A stretch of DNA of 64,000 nucleotides from Pagrus major (taxonomy: Eukaryota > Chordata > Actinopteri > Spariformes > Sparidae), in the NCBI RefSeq assembly GCF_040436345.1, contig NC_133218.1, positions 20,937,570-21,001,569 of the forward strand, written 5' to 3'. Below the pieces are notes generated by a model. It made no database searches. It was given only the letters and a program-made list of their open reading frames with translations, and had not been told where the DNA came from. Each line of letters opens with the position of its first letter. Position 1 is the stretch's first letter. This document shows positions 1 through 12,800 of this stretch, one piece after another. A program made the translations under genes and the position numbers.

Positions 1-3000
1 CGATTGGCCCGTTCTCCAGGCTGTGGCCACTTTGCCTCTGCTCCTGCTGCTTTCTTATTGGTGGTGAGTCATGTGGTAATTTGTGTGTTGGTTGCATTGT
101 GTTTGGTGAAGCTTTAAGGCCAGTTTTAAATATACAGTCTCACATTGGGACGCAGTATGTTTGACCAATCTGCAGTTTGGAGTTGGTCCTGTTTCAGCCT
201 CACACCTGAATGTTTTATTTCTCTCAGAGACCTGAGAACAAATTACAAAATACACAACATCACAACAAGACAATTTGGTACTTACTGGTACACACACTGG
301 TGTTTTCAAGGTTTGACAACTGCTTAGATTTTGGCTGCTTGAAATTGTAATTTCATCCATACTAACTCCATGGAGCAGTGACACATTATTAAACTGTCCA
401 GAAAGTGCTTGAATGTGATATGATAAAAGGTGTAGGAACTCTAAAGGGCGTTAATTAAGTCTCATTCCCAGATTGTCAAATACAGATGCTTTGGGTTGGC
501 AAGCCATGAACCCAAGCCATGAATACAGGCAGGGTGTAGGGTCTCTGTAGATACAGATACCTCCACACACCTCCAGTGAATCATACGTCATGTTTGAGAG
601 GGATTATTTTTGTACCAGTCTATATATTGTTTTTTCAGAAAATCTTGCATAGTATACCTTTTAAATATCTTGGTTACTTAACGATAATAACAAGGCTTTA
701 TAAGTGAAAACACACATGTCCTGATGCCTTCTATATGTACGCGATTAATTGATATCAACTAATGTTGAAATGACAACATTTTATTTGTACCTGTGATCTT
801 ACCAAAAAAATGTGCCAGGAATATTTTTGTGCATGCCTTCATCTGTACACCATCAACCTTTGTCGATGTTACAGACCATGTTTGAGCTCCGTATCTCTCT
901 GAGATTTAACAACAGAGTTGTTTTTCTCAGCTGTGCGTCAGTGTTTCCTGAGTCTCCTCGCTGGCTGCTGGCCACAACTCAGATCGCCCAGGCCAAGAGG
1001 AGCCTGCAGGAATTCTCCACCAGGAATGGAGTTTGTCTGCAAGAAGAAATATACCCCGGTGAAACCCTGCTGTCAGGTACAGACACACACACACAACCAC
1101 ACACGCACACACACGCACACACACCCAGAGTAACCTCTAAACTTGGCTAATATGATGATTTACCACATGTCATGTTTGATAATCTATGAAATCCATCTGT
1201 TGTCGACATAATTGCATTTCTGCTCGTTTGTTTGACTTTAATTCAGAAATAAGGCAATCAGCATGAAACGACATTAGGGCGTATTAGCTCTGCATATTGC
1301 TTATTAGTTAATGTTTAAGAGCAAAGAATCAGTCCTCATAAAAGCTTCATTGTACAGTGATACAAGAGAGAAAGTTGAAATCGACTAATACATCAACATT
1401 TCAATGCATATTCTTATTTTAACATGTAGTGACAAGGACAGGGAAGAAAAGGCATTGGTTGTTAGAAAATGTGACACATGGGACCCCCCTAGTTGAAAGT
1501 TTCAAGCCTGTTTCACTTCCAAATGCACCTAACATCTTTGAAGGGTGGGGTCGGAAAAGTGCAGGTCGGACACGAACCCTAGGCCGCTGCAGCGAGGACA
1601 GGGCCTCTGTACAGGGGACGCGCACTCTACCAACTGAGCTACCGGGGTGCCCCCAGATACTTTTCTTAGACCTTGATGGAAAACGTCATGAGGTCAAAGG
1701 AAAGATGTTCAGGAGAATTCATAAAGACTGAACACTGTGGTTCCACAAGGTGCCACAAGGAATTGTTGGATGGCATTATCTCCTCTCCTCTCCTGAAGGA
1801 TGGTCCAGGGTATCCTGTGCTAAAGGAGACAAAAAATGAAGCATTGAAGCACCTTTGCTAAATATTTCACAAAGACAAGATTCTCAGGAGTGTTAAGTTT
1901 CTCTTTAAGACAGTAAAGGATGAGTTGAAGAGCAATATCATGCCAACAGGGCTATCACATGACTCCACCTCCACTCTCTACCCATATAAATTTTGGCCTT
2001 TTCCAGCTGAAGTGTGTATGTTCCTTGCACTCATTGAGTTCCCGGACTTTTCGAATCCATATTTTGATTCATTGCAATTGTAGTACACTTATTGACAGCC
2101 ATTATCAGAATTTGTGACAGTGAGATTCTAACCTTTCCTTTAAACCTTCCTTCTTTTCTGTCTGCAGAAATCGATTCAGCATACGGAGAAGACTGCCGGC
2201 CGAGATACTTTTCAGTTCTGGAGCTGCGTCGAACTCGCGTTATCTGGAAAAACTGCCTCATCCTCAGCTTCACACTGTAAGTTTTTATTCTTAATGTGAA
2301 AAAGCAAAAACAAAATGTCCATTTTTATATAAAATTGAGATGCAGTGTGTTTCATAGATGTTCATGGTCTGACTCTCTCACCTCTCCTCTAGGTTCATTG
2401 GAACAGGAATTCAGTACTGTTTCACCAGAAACCTGCACAGTTATTCCACCAACTTTTACTTCAGCTACTTTCTCCGAGTGCTGACCGGAGCACTGGCCTG
2501 CATCTTCATCTGCCAGTCCGTCGATCGTTTTGGTCGGCGTGGTATGCTTCTGCTCTCCGCCATCATCACCGGACTGTCATCGCTGCTGCTGCTGGCCCTC
2601 ACTCAGTGTACGTAACATCTGCATCTTTATTAGGTTTTCACCTGTCTGTCTGTTTGTTGGTTGTTTGGTTGGTTTGTCAGCAGGATTACACAAAAATTAC
2701 TGAACGGATTTCCATGAAACTTGAATGGAGGATGGGTCTGACTTTTGGTGCGGATCCGGATAAAGGGACAGATAATTAAGGAATTTTTTCTCACTTTCTC
2801 TAACATTGTGAGGCAGGGCATTTTTCAACAATTTTGTTTATTTCGCAGGGAATAATGTATGGATCTTGTTGAAAAAAATCAGGTGTATTTAGGTGGCTGG
2901 TATCTGTGTGTGAGTAAAATTTGATGCAGATAAAAGGCCTTGGCGGAGGTATGAGCTCTACTGAGTGCAACATTTTACTTAAATAACATTTGTACCTCAA

Positions 3001-4354
3001 AATTAAACTCATTCAAAGATTTCAAAGGACACAAAGACAGAAATTGCGTTAAAAGACAATGTTTGAAGGTGACATAATAAACAGCACATTTTTGGTGTCA
3101 TAAATATAATAAATTCATGGATTTAATTTCCTAATCCCAGAGATCAATGAAATTGTTATGCTAGAAGTTATATCATGTTTCACAATCAACTCAACACATT
3201 TCTCAACATCTGTTGTAGATGAAGAACTTTTGCAAGCTGAGCTAAGAAGGAGATATCGTAGAGCATTTTGGGTCACATTCATGAACGCAATAACAAAAAA
3301 AGACAAAAACCACAGAGAAGGCAGAGCGACAGAGTATATAAGTTTCAGCCTAAAGAAAACTTATGACAAAGAATTTCCCAGCCTGATATCACATAGCAGG
3401 GACTTCCACTGAGATCTGGGAGAATTAAAGGTCTGATCATTTAATAGAAAATAGGACATTAATCAGTTTTTCTTTCCTGTCTCAGACCTGCGTGGCGGCC
3501 TGGTGTTGGTGCTTTCTGTCGTGGGTCTGCTGTTCTCTCAGGCTCTCGCCATGCTCAGTGTTTTCTTCGCCTGTGAGGTGATGCCGACTGCAGTTCGGTG
3601 AGTGTGCTGAAGCTGTCGATATATTTTTCTTATTGTGTAGCTTCTTATCTGTGTAGCTAAACCCTAATACAGCTTATTTTATGTAAGTTTTGTGTTGTTA
3701 TTGTATGCATCATTTGCTGCTTAGACAGTTTACTCCGGTTTAGGAAATTATTTTGCTTTTGTTTGTGAGTCATTTTCAGAGATTTAATTTGTAGGAACCA
3801 GGCTTAGAGCTGAAGCTACAGACAGGACAGAGCCATAAAGTATTATCTGATCATTACACTTTGATGTCGTCCCCTGATGATTCCTCTTTGTTTTCCTGCT
3901 CCTCTTCCCTCTCTCTGTCAGAGGTGGATGCCTCGGCCTCGTGCTGGCAGCGGGTTGTGTTGGCATGGCGGCCTCCTCCCTGATGGAGCTCCAAAACAAT
4001 GGCGGCTACTTCCTCCACCACGTCATCTTCGCCTCCTTCGCCGTGCTCTCCGTGTTGTCAATAATGCTTCTACCTGAAAGCAAACGCAAGCCGCTCCCGG
4101 ACTCCCTGAAGGAGGGCGAGTGCCAGCGGCGGCCTCCTCTCCTCCTGTCACGGCCCGACAGGGACAACCTGCCGTTACTGCGCACCCGACCCCCGCTGTC
4201 CGAGTACAATCCTGATAACTATTCCCGCTTGGTGTCTGCCACCAGGAAGATGTTGACTAAAGATAATTTGCCTTACAGGATCGCTGTGATGACTCAACCC
4301 CCTCTTATGTCAGACAGTGAAACACAGGGACAAGAGAATGAGACACTGAGATAG
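1..4354 (+). CDS. slc22a31: SLC22-family transporter, 3' part (slc22a31-like)
   Basis: This is the C-terminal ~358 residues of a major-facilitator transporter; the 5' exons lie outside the window. Exons that join in frame are 1-63, 931-1076, 2168-2276, 2393-2607, 3486-3597 and 3922-4354 (stop included). Each intron starts GT and ends AG. The visible part starts in a hydrophobic helix (VLQAVATLPLLLLLSYW), followed by PESPRWLLA, the signature that follows TM6 in SLC22 proteins. The TM6-7 loop comes next, then DRFGRRG between TM8 and TM9, and the last helices. The cytoplasmic tail is hydrophilic. SLC22 members carry organic ions across the plasma membrane; for A31 the substrate is not established. 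The subfamily choice rests on the dipeptidase neighbour (SLC22A31 and DPEP1 are both on human 16q24) and overall feel, so SLC22A23 or A17 types remain possible. Several introns hold repeats. Confidence 0.72.
1081..1128. repeat. (CA)n microsatellite
   Basis: Imperfect CA-dinucleotide run starting a few bases after the donor of an slc22a31-like exon that ends at 1076. Confidence 0.9.
1550..1656 (-). repeat. tRNA-derived SINE head (relic)
   Basis: Read on the minus strand, this stretch has an RNA polymerase III A box (TAGCTCAGTTGG, 1641-1630) and a B box (GGGTTCGTGTCC, 1579-1568), about 50 bases apart. The arm between them is too long for a normal tRNA, and the acceptor stem is not closed. This is the layout of the tRNA-like head of a fish SINE inserted in an intron, rather than of a working tRNA gene. 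Confidence 0.6.
2640..2965. repeat. Dispersed teleost-type repeat in slc22a31 intron
   Basis: Noncoding intron sequence with phrases I recognise as recurrent in fish genomes (a 'ccttggcggaggtatgagctc' type end at about 2938-2958). No terminal repeat was found by eye. Identification is from memory and would need a repeat library. Confidence 0.4.
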
Positions 4355-4759
4355 GTCGTGTCTTAACTCTCCCTCCTCTTCTAAACAGACTTGGATTATC
4401 CCTCCTCCTCTTTCTAGACATACCTCTACAGACAGTCTGCCAACGTCCCTTATTTAATTATGGTCTGGCTGGTCATAACTCAACTGACGAACCGCCCTTG
4501 GCTGGGATGTAATGCACTTTAGTCTGTTACTTTTCAACAGTTGATCTTCTTGTTACATTTTATACTTGAAGCTGTTACTGTGTTGTGTTTTTTTCTCATG
4601 TGGATTCAAGTAGCACACTGAAAAACAGTGGCCATCTTTAGCTAAACCTTTTATTTTCATTCACGATTGATAGAATAGTTGTTTGGTTAAAAAAAATAAT
4701 ACTCAAACTGATTGTGAATGTCTGTCCTCTTTGGTATTTTCTTTTTCAAATGATCACAT

Positions 4760-5015
4760 TAGAGCTGCAACAATTGGGTGACTGATCGATTTGTTGAATC
4801 ACCAAGTATTTGATAATCAATTAATAAGTAATAAGTAATTTTTCATGCAAAAATACGGTTTTCAGCCTCTCGAATATGAATATTTTGTCTCCTTTTTAAT
4901 CTTTAACGTAATATCGTTTTTGGACTGACAAAATAAGACATTTGAAAACATCACCTTAGATTTTCTGACAACGATTAATCTAGAAAATAATCGACAGATG
5001 AATTGATAATGCAGA
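4760..5015. repeat. AT-rich 'agagctgcaa...cgattaatc' repeat copy 1
   Basis: Starts 'agagctgcaac' and contains cgattaatc/aaataatcga words in the middle. Further diverged copies lie near 8945-9225, 15040-15165, 18800-19005 and 28865-28960. The family is very common in percomorph fish and noncoding. Confidence 0.55.
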
Positions 5016-5660
5016 TAATGTTCAGTTGCCTTAGATCACCCTCTGTATAACTTGGGCCAGTGACAGCTGAGGTCACGCTGCTCGTCTGTGTGGAACCAAC
5101 TTGTCAGACACAAGTTTCACCAGAAACGTCTTAACCGCGCAGCTTCTGTCGATCATGTGAGCTGCAGCCCTTTGTCCATTTGTTAGTAACTCACGCACTT
5201 TTCATTAAGTCTGATTCACCAGCAGTGTCTCGGTGCTGAGAGGATCCCGAGGAGCAGCAGGACACACAACTATCACACACACTGTTGTTGTGGAGTCCTG
5301 TGTTTTACTTGTGAAGCACACAAGAGGGCGCTAAATGATGCACTGGTCACTGAATATGATGGCGGATGTTCCTGCTGTTGTGCCACCTATAAACCTTGTT
5401 AATACTAATATTTCACTCAGAAGTATTTTGCCAAAAGTTGGGATCTGTGTGGAAAAATAGATGATGGTGAACTTTTCCACTTTATAAACCACTTCGTTAG
5501 GTTACAAACTTTTATTTAAAGGTGCTATTTTTACATAACTTTTCTCTTCAAAAGCTGGAAGTAGCTGATGAATTTGCAAATGTGTCAACCACTGCAGCTC
5601 ACCCACTCTCTGTCTTGTAAAGATGATGAATTGTCTCCTGTGAGTTATATTAGTAAAAAT

Positions 5661-5955
5661 TAAAGGGCATCTATGTAACAATTTCCTGAAATTTTTTATT
5701 GGCCATACGTGAGCGGATTGTAGCGTGACATGAAAAATGAGTCCTTCTTAATCTCTCTCGGTTGCCTATACAAGCCTGTGGACGATTTGTTGAAGTTGTT
5801 TAATGCTGCTGGACTGTGGATTTCTTTGTAAAGGACTCAGGTCGGATTTTCCGCGACAGTCCAAAGGATGTGACTTTATGCATGTTTCTCGAGTGCCTCT
5901 CTGCTCCGCTAACAGAGAGCGACTGTAGCTAACATGAGTTCAGAAGTGGAGCTCA
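5661..5955. repeat. Dispersed repeat, shared with 17747-17961
   Basis: Shares in the same order 'atgtaacaattt', 'attggccatacg', 'gtgacatgaaaaatgag', 'gtgactttatgcat', 'tctcgagtg' and 'tctctgctccgctaacagag' with the copy at 17747-17961. This copy carries about 80 extra bases in the middle. Confidence 0.7.
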
Positions 5956-6829
5956 GCCTTTAATCGGTGGTTCAGTGCTTCAGAATTGAACAGGACCAAC
6001 CTTCACTGGAGGACATTAGATGTTTTTGCCTGATCCAATGAGTCTTCTTCATTTTATGGTTTCTTTTCACATTTAATATGTAATGTTAAACAGTGAGGAC
6101 GATCTGCCTGTTAATATCTTTACATCCCAACACTCTGAATGAAAGGATGTTGAACTCAAGGTTGCAGTGTGTCTGTGTTTGTGTAATAGAAGAAAAACAC
6201 ACTACTGTATTTGATTAGCCTTCAGGAGAGGTCATTTTTATTAAAGTAGCGTTATGATTTCATCCTCAGTTGTCTTACAGTTGCTCACAGAAACTCATGC
6301 CATTTTTTGTGTTGAAACTTTTTCCACAGACTGTTTGTTTGCCTTGTTAACTAAGAAACATTGACTTTTTTATATCTAAATTATCATGTCACCACCACAC
6401 AGAGCTAAATCAAGTCACATGTTTGTAACCCAAAGTAAATCCAAAACATGCAAATTGGAGCTGAGAAGCCAAAGGGACCTTTTGCATTTCTTGTGTTTCT
6501 CTCTAGGAACACTAGATGGAGCTCCTCTCTTAGAAATATTACCATGTACTGTACTGCTCCCTGTGAAAAAGTCAGTTTAATGATGTTGATGAATACTTTT
6601 GTGTGTGGGAGTGTGTTCTGATTACACAATGTTTGCCTACAGCAGCCTCTTTCTGACAGTCTAATGGTGAATTAATGAGATGAGTTCAGTAAACTCTGAC
6701 ACTGTTGAAGTCACTAGTATTTGGTAATTTTTAAAGCTAACCTGCAGAAAAACATTAATATCAGACAAGAAACAAGCTGTAATATCAATTTAAACAGTAA
6801 CCTGAGCCTATTAACGGAGATTTTCAGGT

Positions 6830-6835
6830 TTTATT
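6830..6835 (-). terminator. dpep1 polyadenylation signal
   Basis: AATAAA on the minus strand, 56 bases after the dipeptidase stop codon, so the 3' UTR is predicted to be very short. Confidence 0.6.
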
Positions 6836-6890
6836 AGAATTCCTGGACAAACTCTTGATGTACATACATTCAGCTGCACTGACGAGCAGT

Positions 6891-9800
6891 CTATAGAGCT
6901 GATAGTAAGAGAAGAGCCTGGAGAGCCAGTGTGAGCTGTAGGGCCAGTGTGCTGAGCGAATTGGCAGCTCCAGTTGGCTCCTCTACGTCGGGGTAACCGT
7001 GGCTCGTCCTGCACGAGTTCTTCACCTCAGCATACGGAATAGGAACATCATCTGGTTTGTTGTTAGTCAACCTTTCACGGACCTGAGACACAAAGAAAAA
7101 GACTGAAGCTGCAGACAGGTGTGTGTGTGTGTGTGTGTGAGAGAGAGTGTGTGAGACTCACCGCCTCAGCCTCTGTAAAGACACGCAGCAGGTTGTCTCC
7201 CAGAGCCTTTTTCACCTCCTCATCAGTCCATCCTCTCCTCAGCAGTTCAGCCACCACATTTGGCACCTTAGACACGTCCTCCAGCCCCTCTGGCAGTCTG
7301 AGAGACCGATTTGACACAGTTTCTTGATACGAAGTCACATTTTTTATGTTGGTCTTTTACTTTTTCAGCCCACCTGTCCAGAAACTTATGATTAAAGGTC
7401 CAGTGTGTAGAATTTAGGAGGGGTCCCGGGTAATCAAAGTCTCCGGAAGCACCAAGATAACAAATTAATTTGGAGAGAGTTGCTTACACCCTTCTGAAAG
7501 CCGAAATTTTCACTGTTGCTGCTCAGCTAAAAGCGTTGGCATGCACCCATTATGAAGTGAGTGGCCAAATCAATTTGGGATCTCAGGGCTTCTGGAGAAT
7601 TGGATTACAACAGACAAGTTGTACGGAACCATTTTATTTTTATTTTTTGGCTGTTTTTTACATTTTAAAACAAGTTTCCATCTACTTCAGTTGTTTAGGA
7701 GAATGCTGCAATGTTGTTTTGCTGTGAAGCTCAAGAAATATTTTGTGGACTAGAAAACTTCACCTGACTTTCCATCAGCATAGGAGTGAGAAGATAGTGA
7801 CTGAATTTTAATTTTTGGGTGAACTTATCCTTTCACTAAAGACTGGACTTGACTTGAATTGCCCATGAAAAAATGACACGAGGCTTTCTTGAATCTTGGA
7901 CCAAATGACTTAAGTCGCATGTCTGCACATTGGACCTTTAAGTTGACGTTTGAATGTTTTGCACTCACCTTGTAACCCCGTCGTAATCTCCACCAAAACC
8001 AATTATGTCTGGCCCGGCCACTTTCTTTATATGGTCAAAGTGATCTGTGATGAGAGCAGTAAAAAGTTGAGAATAAAGCAGATGGGTACAGAAACGATGA
8101 TAAATGTTAATATTTAACTAGGTTTACGGTAGTTTTCATGGTCATAACAGTAGTTTACCGGCCACGTCTGAGATGTTTGCAGTCTCGCTGCAGGTCACAT
8201 AGTCGTTATAGAAGTTCACCATGACGATCCCTTTTTTTTCTTGCTGGAGACACAGACAGGATGTGACATGACAGTGAAACACTTACTGACCTAGAAACTC
8301 TGATCTATAGGAAGGAACGACACACTGCATCGTTTCTGCTTTGTTAGACAGGACACACTCTATAGAGCAGGGACAGTGAAAGACACGACCAGGGCCAAGA
8401 GATGCATTCAAACACAATAATAATAAAGTACACAAGGGTAGTAACCTCTGCTTTCTTATCATTTTATTAGAGTCCCTGTCTCCCGGTTATCAGTGAGATG
8501 CTTCTTTATCTGTTTTTTTTTTCTTCCTGTTTACTGTTTTACTGCCTGAAACTTCCATTACAGGCTACATGTATCAGTAGAAGTGGACACAAGGTGCTGA
8601 TTTCAACTCTTTGGTGTGATAAGATGATTACAGAGCTGTGTTCTCTGAGATAACAAGCCTCAAAGGCAGGATGTGTTTTCCACAGCCTCAGTAGGGGGGG
8701 GTCATTTTAGTGCAGTCAGGCTAGCTATTGTCTTCCAGGACTTTCTGCCACCTGTACTTAAGTGCAATTTTGAGTTATTTCCACTTCCTTTTTTCTGCCA
8801 CTCCACTACGATTCAGAAGGAATTATTGTACTTTTTATACGTAACATTTTGTTATAAATTAGAGTAATTGTTCCCAACAGTTGTGGCTTGTGAGCCCTTT
8901 AAAGAAGCAGAGTCTAGTCGGGGCTCCTCATCATGTTTTAGATGTTGAGCTGAAACAATTTGTCAATTAATCAATTAGTTGTCAAAAAATGTAATTCATC
9001 GGCAACCATTATGTTCACCAACTAATCATTTCCAGTAATTTTTTAGACCAAAAAATTCTCAGATTTTAGCTTCTTAAATGTGAATATTTTCTGATTTCTT
9101 GGGCTTTGGGAAACAATGACCGTCATCAACATTTTTATGGACCAAACAACTCACTGATTACACTAAAAAATGATCTACAGATCAATCAATAATGAAAATA
9201 ATCTTTGGTTGCAGACATTTACCTTTTAATCTTCTCAGATGGTTTCATTTAAGTGTTTTATAAAAAACTATTGAGGTAAAATTATTTAATATTTCACGAT
9301 AAAGAAAAGATTAGACAAAAGTCTAAAGATGAATACATATTTGTGTAGCAGAACTTTTCTCTTCTTTTTGTCTCCATTGAATCATTGTACAACCACTCCG
9401 ATTTATCTGGTGACACTTTGAGGGGCCTGACCCTGAGGTTGGGAACCACTGGACTAAACTACCTAAATATATATAAAGTAGTTAAAATGCTGCTCAGAAA
9501 TTAATGATCAGTGTTAATAATTTGATAACGTCATATATAACAATATATCACTCACATGGGCCATTTCTCTACATATCCAGCACTCTTACTTTTGATATCT
9601 GAAGTACATTTTGCAACATAATACTTCTTTTACCTGCAATGAAGTAATTTTATTTTAAGGTACTTGTACATTTATTTGAGCGAAGGATCTAAATTGTCCA
9701 TTATACACACACACTCTTACCACTCTCTTGAGGACATCATCGGGGACGTTCCTCTTGTGTTGACAGATGCTGTAGGCTGAAGAGTGGCTGAAGATGACGG

Positions 9801-12800
9801 GCGCTTCAGACATGTCAAGCACCTGGTTCATCACTTTTACGGTCACGTGAGCGAGGTCAATGAGCATCCCCAGACGGTTCATTTCCACAACTACTTGCTG
9901 TAGTGGACAAGGAATCGTGTTAAAAGCTTTATGTCTTTAATTTCTATCGTCTATGTCAATAGTTTCCCATTTCATGTAGTGAATATTGTTTCAGAGATCT
10001 GTTTTCACTTTGTGTGTTTTTGACATCAAAGCGTCTTTTTCTGTTGATCAGCATAAAAAAAAACCCAACTCTTCTTTGATTCAGGGCTGTCAGACAATGA
10101 AACATAAGAACTGAGTGTTTTTTTTATAAGCACTTATTCCATCTAACAGTATACAAAAAGAAAATGTTACTTTGTCAACCGTATTTCTTTAATTACTTTT
10201 CTTATAGTTATATTTTAGGAGTAACATTTCATCATTTTGATTGCAAAATGCATCATCTTAATTGTGAGAGTACACAGCTTGGAAGCAAAGTTTGCTGATT
10301 TGTGCAATAAACTGAGGTTGAATAAAACACAATTGCAGTAAAACAATTTGAAGACACCAATCAGTAACTTATTACAGATTATAAATCATGTAATTTGCTT
10401 ATCCCTGCCAGCTCACTGACCTTGCCAAATGGAGATAGTCCATCATGCTCAGAAGGGTCTGATCCTTCGTCAACAAGCCAGTTATCAGCCCTGACGAGAA
10501 ATGACACAGTTACCATAAAAAGGCCAAACTGAGCCAAACCATTGAAGGAAATTAGATCTGATTTCCTGGATTTGTCAAAGAATAACCAGGGATCATATCT
10601 CTACCCTGGACACTACATTTAAGTACTCTTAAAGACGTTATTCCAAAGTAAATTTGGTGATTTTAAGGCAACAGACTGCACATTTATTACATATTCTGAA
10701 CTCAGAGAGAACAAAGAGCAAACAATAGATAGGTGAACGGGTAGCTGTCAAAGAGACATTTTAAAATTTTGGTAAGTTTACAGTTACAGTAAATCAAACC
10801 AGCTCGAGTCCTCACTGCAGCTATATAACTCAGTGATCGGGTTAAACACTTATGTGCTCTTCCAGAAATCTGATAGTGCTGCCTGGAAAGCACGAGAGGC
10901 CTGCAGGAATCCCCCGTACTTCCCACAACACAATCTCAACCGACCATGACGTCTGATGGTGAAACACACACACACACTGATAAAAGCGGGGGTGGAGGAG
11001 GAAGTTTTCGGATCTTAGCAGCTGTGTGTCTTCAATACATTTTAAGATGAGTCATGACGGTTTGTTTTCACAATACTGACAACATTGAGAACCACGACAA
11101 AGGTAGTAGTTGAAAAAGGTAGTAGTTGAAAAAAAATCACATATTGTAGCACAAGAAGGAGCAACCGTCGCTTTCCTTTGCTTGAAATGAAAATCTGATT
11201 CTTAAAAGTGAGAAAACATTAAAGAATGTCAAATTTGTTTGTAATAGTCATCATTTGTTGATTCAAATTGATATCTAAAGTTCACTGAACATGTTTCCTC
11301 AAGTTCAGTTAACTTAAAATTTGGTTTCACAAAAAAACATGACTGAAATAATTATTCAGCTTACAGAAAGTTAACTCATATTAAAGGCAGCAGTTGAAAC
11401 AGTCCAAAATTATTTACGGTGTAACATGAATTCAGGGCTTTTACTTGTAATGGAAACTTTTTTACAGCGTGCTTTTACATGAGTACAGGATCAGTACAGT
11501 TCCTCCGCAACTGGCTCAATCCCCTCACACACAAACACAACTCGTGTGACACTTGATTGGCTGTTGTATTCACGTTTGTGTGTTTGGTGGCATAAACCTG
11601 CTGTGCTGCTGGCTCTTACCAGGGTGTGTTGCAGGAGTGTGTGAGAGTGAGGTAGCGGACCCCCAGCTGGTACATGGTGCGCAGGGTGCCCATACTGCTG
11701 TCGATGGAGTGACCCCCCTCCACCCCAATCAGACTGGCTGTCTTGTTCTGGCCGAAGGCCGTCCTGATGTCTGTGAATGATAATAGGTGATTCAGCCAGG
11801 AAGAGAGTGGAGGTGACACTTAAATGTCTCTGAAACTACTATCACAGTCTCACCTTGGCTACTGGTGGCAAACATGAAGGTGTCTGGGTATTTTTGACAC
11901 ATCCTGTGAACCACATCGATCTGCTCCAGTGTTTGTCTCACAGCGTCTTTGTACTGAGAGTCACAGGGAACGTAGGCCGACCAGAACTGACAGAGGAACA
12001 GAGGATAATGAATTAGCAGCACCCCTGTGTGTCCAGGGAACGTTTACAGAGCTGCTGTTTGTTCCTAATTAGAACCGTGTCACTTTTTAATGGAGGATTT
12101 TATGTAGACTTTGTTTATATAACCTGAAGAGTGAGACACATAATGTCTCAAACAAGAGACACCTGGTAAAGGTCTGCATCAAAACAGTTCATTCTCAACA
12201 GTACATAACACTTAAAATAAGGATTGTGTACAGACAAAATCATTGCTATGCCTATTTTCAGTGATGAAATGTAACCAAGTACATTTACTCAATGACTGTA
12301 CTTAAGTGAAGTTTTAAGGTATTTGTAGTTTACTTGAGTATTTTCATATTCCACTCATACAGAGTACTGATCTCATACCAGTGCTTTTCCCCCCTAATCT
12401 AAAATGTGCATATTTCACTGAGGAGAACTGATTTGAATGAATGAAACACCATTTTTTTCTAATGTCATAGAAAAAGGAATTGTGTGGTGAAACAGTATTG
12501 GAGACAATTTACTTATTTACCCTCCACCACTGCCAACATTTTTTCTCTACATCTCTTACAATTAAAAAAAAAAAAAAATCAGATTTCTAGGGGTGGCAGG
12601 TCAGTAAATGCTTAATTTAAAGGGTAACCCCACCAATTTTACACATTAAAGTGATAAAAAATTTAAATCTTTTTTTAAATAAAGCTTTAAAAACCCCATT
12701 TTGCTTGAAATCAAGAGGCTTTATTGAGTGAGTGCCTTCATTTTGAACACTGGAGATTGAAATCTTAAAAATATATTTTTAAAAAATCATGAAAACAGTG

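Larger units (their letters stand above)
4355..6829. other. slc22a31 3' UTR and convergent intergenic spacer
   Basis: No coding sequence is supported. The 3' UTR of the transporter starts here; no strong AATAAA was seen, only ATTAAA variants near 5657 and 6239. The stretch includes an AT-rich 'cgattaat' family repeat (about 4760-5015) and one copy of a repeat shared with 17747-17961. Confidence 0.6.

Noticed and set aside
1624-1650. Functional tRNA gene
   Set aside because: Spacing between the pol III boxes is too long and the acceptor stem does not pair.
7075-7338. 87-codon minus-strand open frame taken as a gene
   Set aside because: Only 7297-7162 is real; it is dpep1 exon 9. The rest reads through the splice sites into introns.
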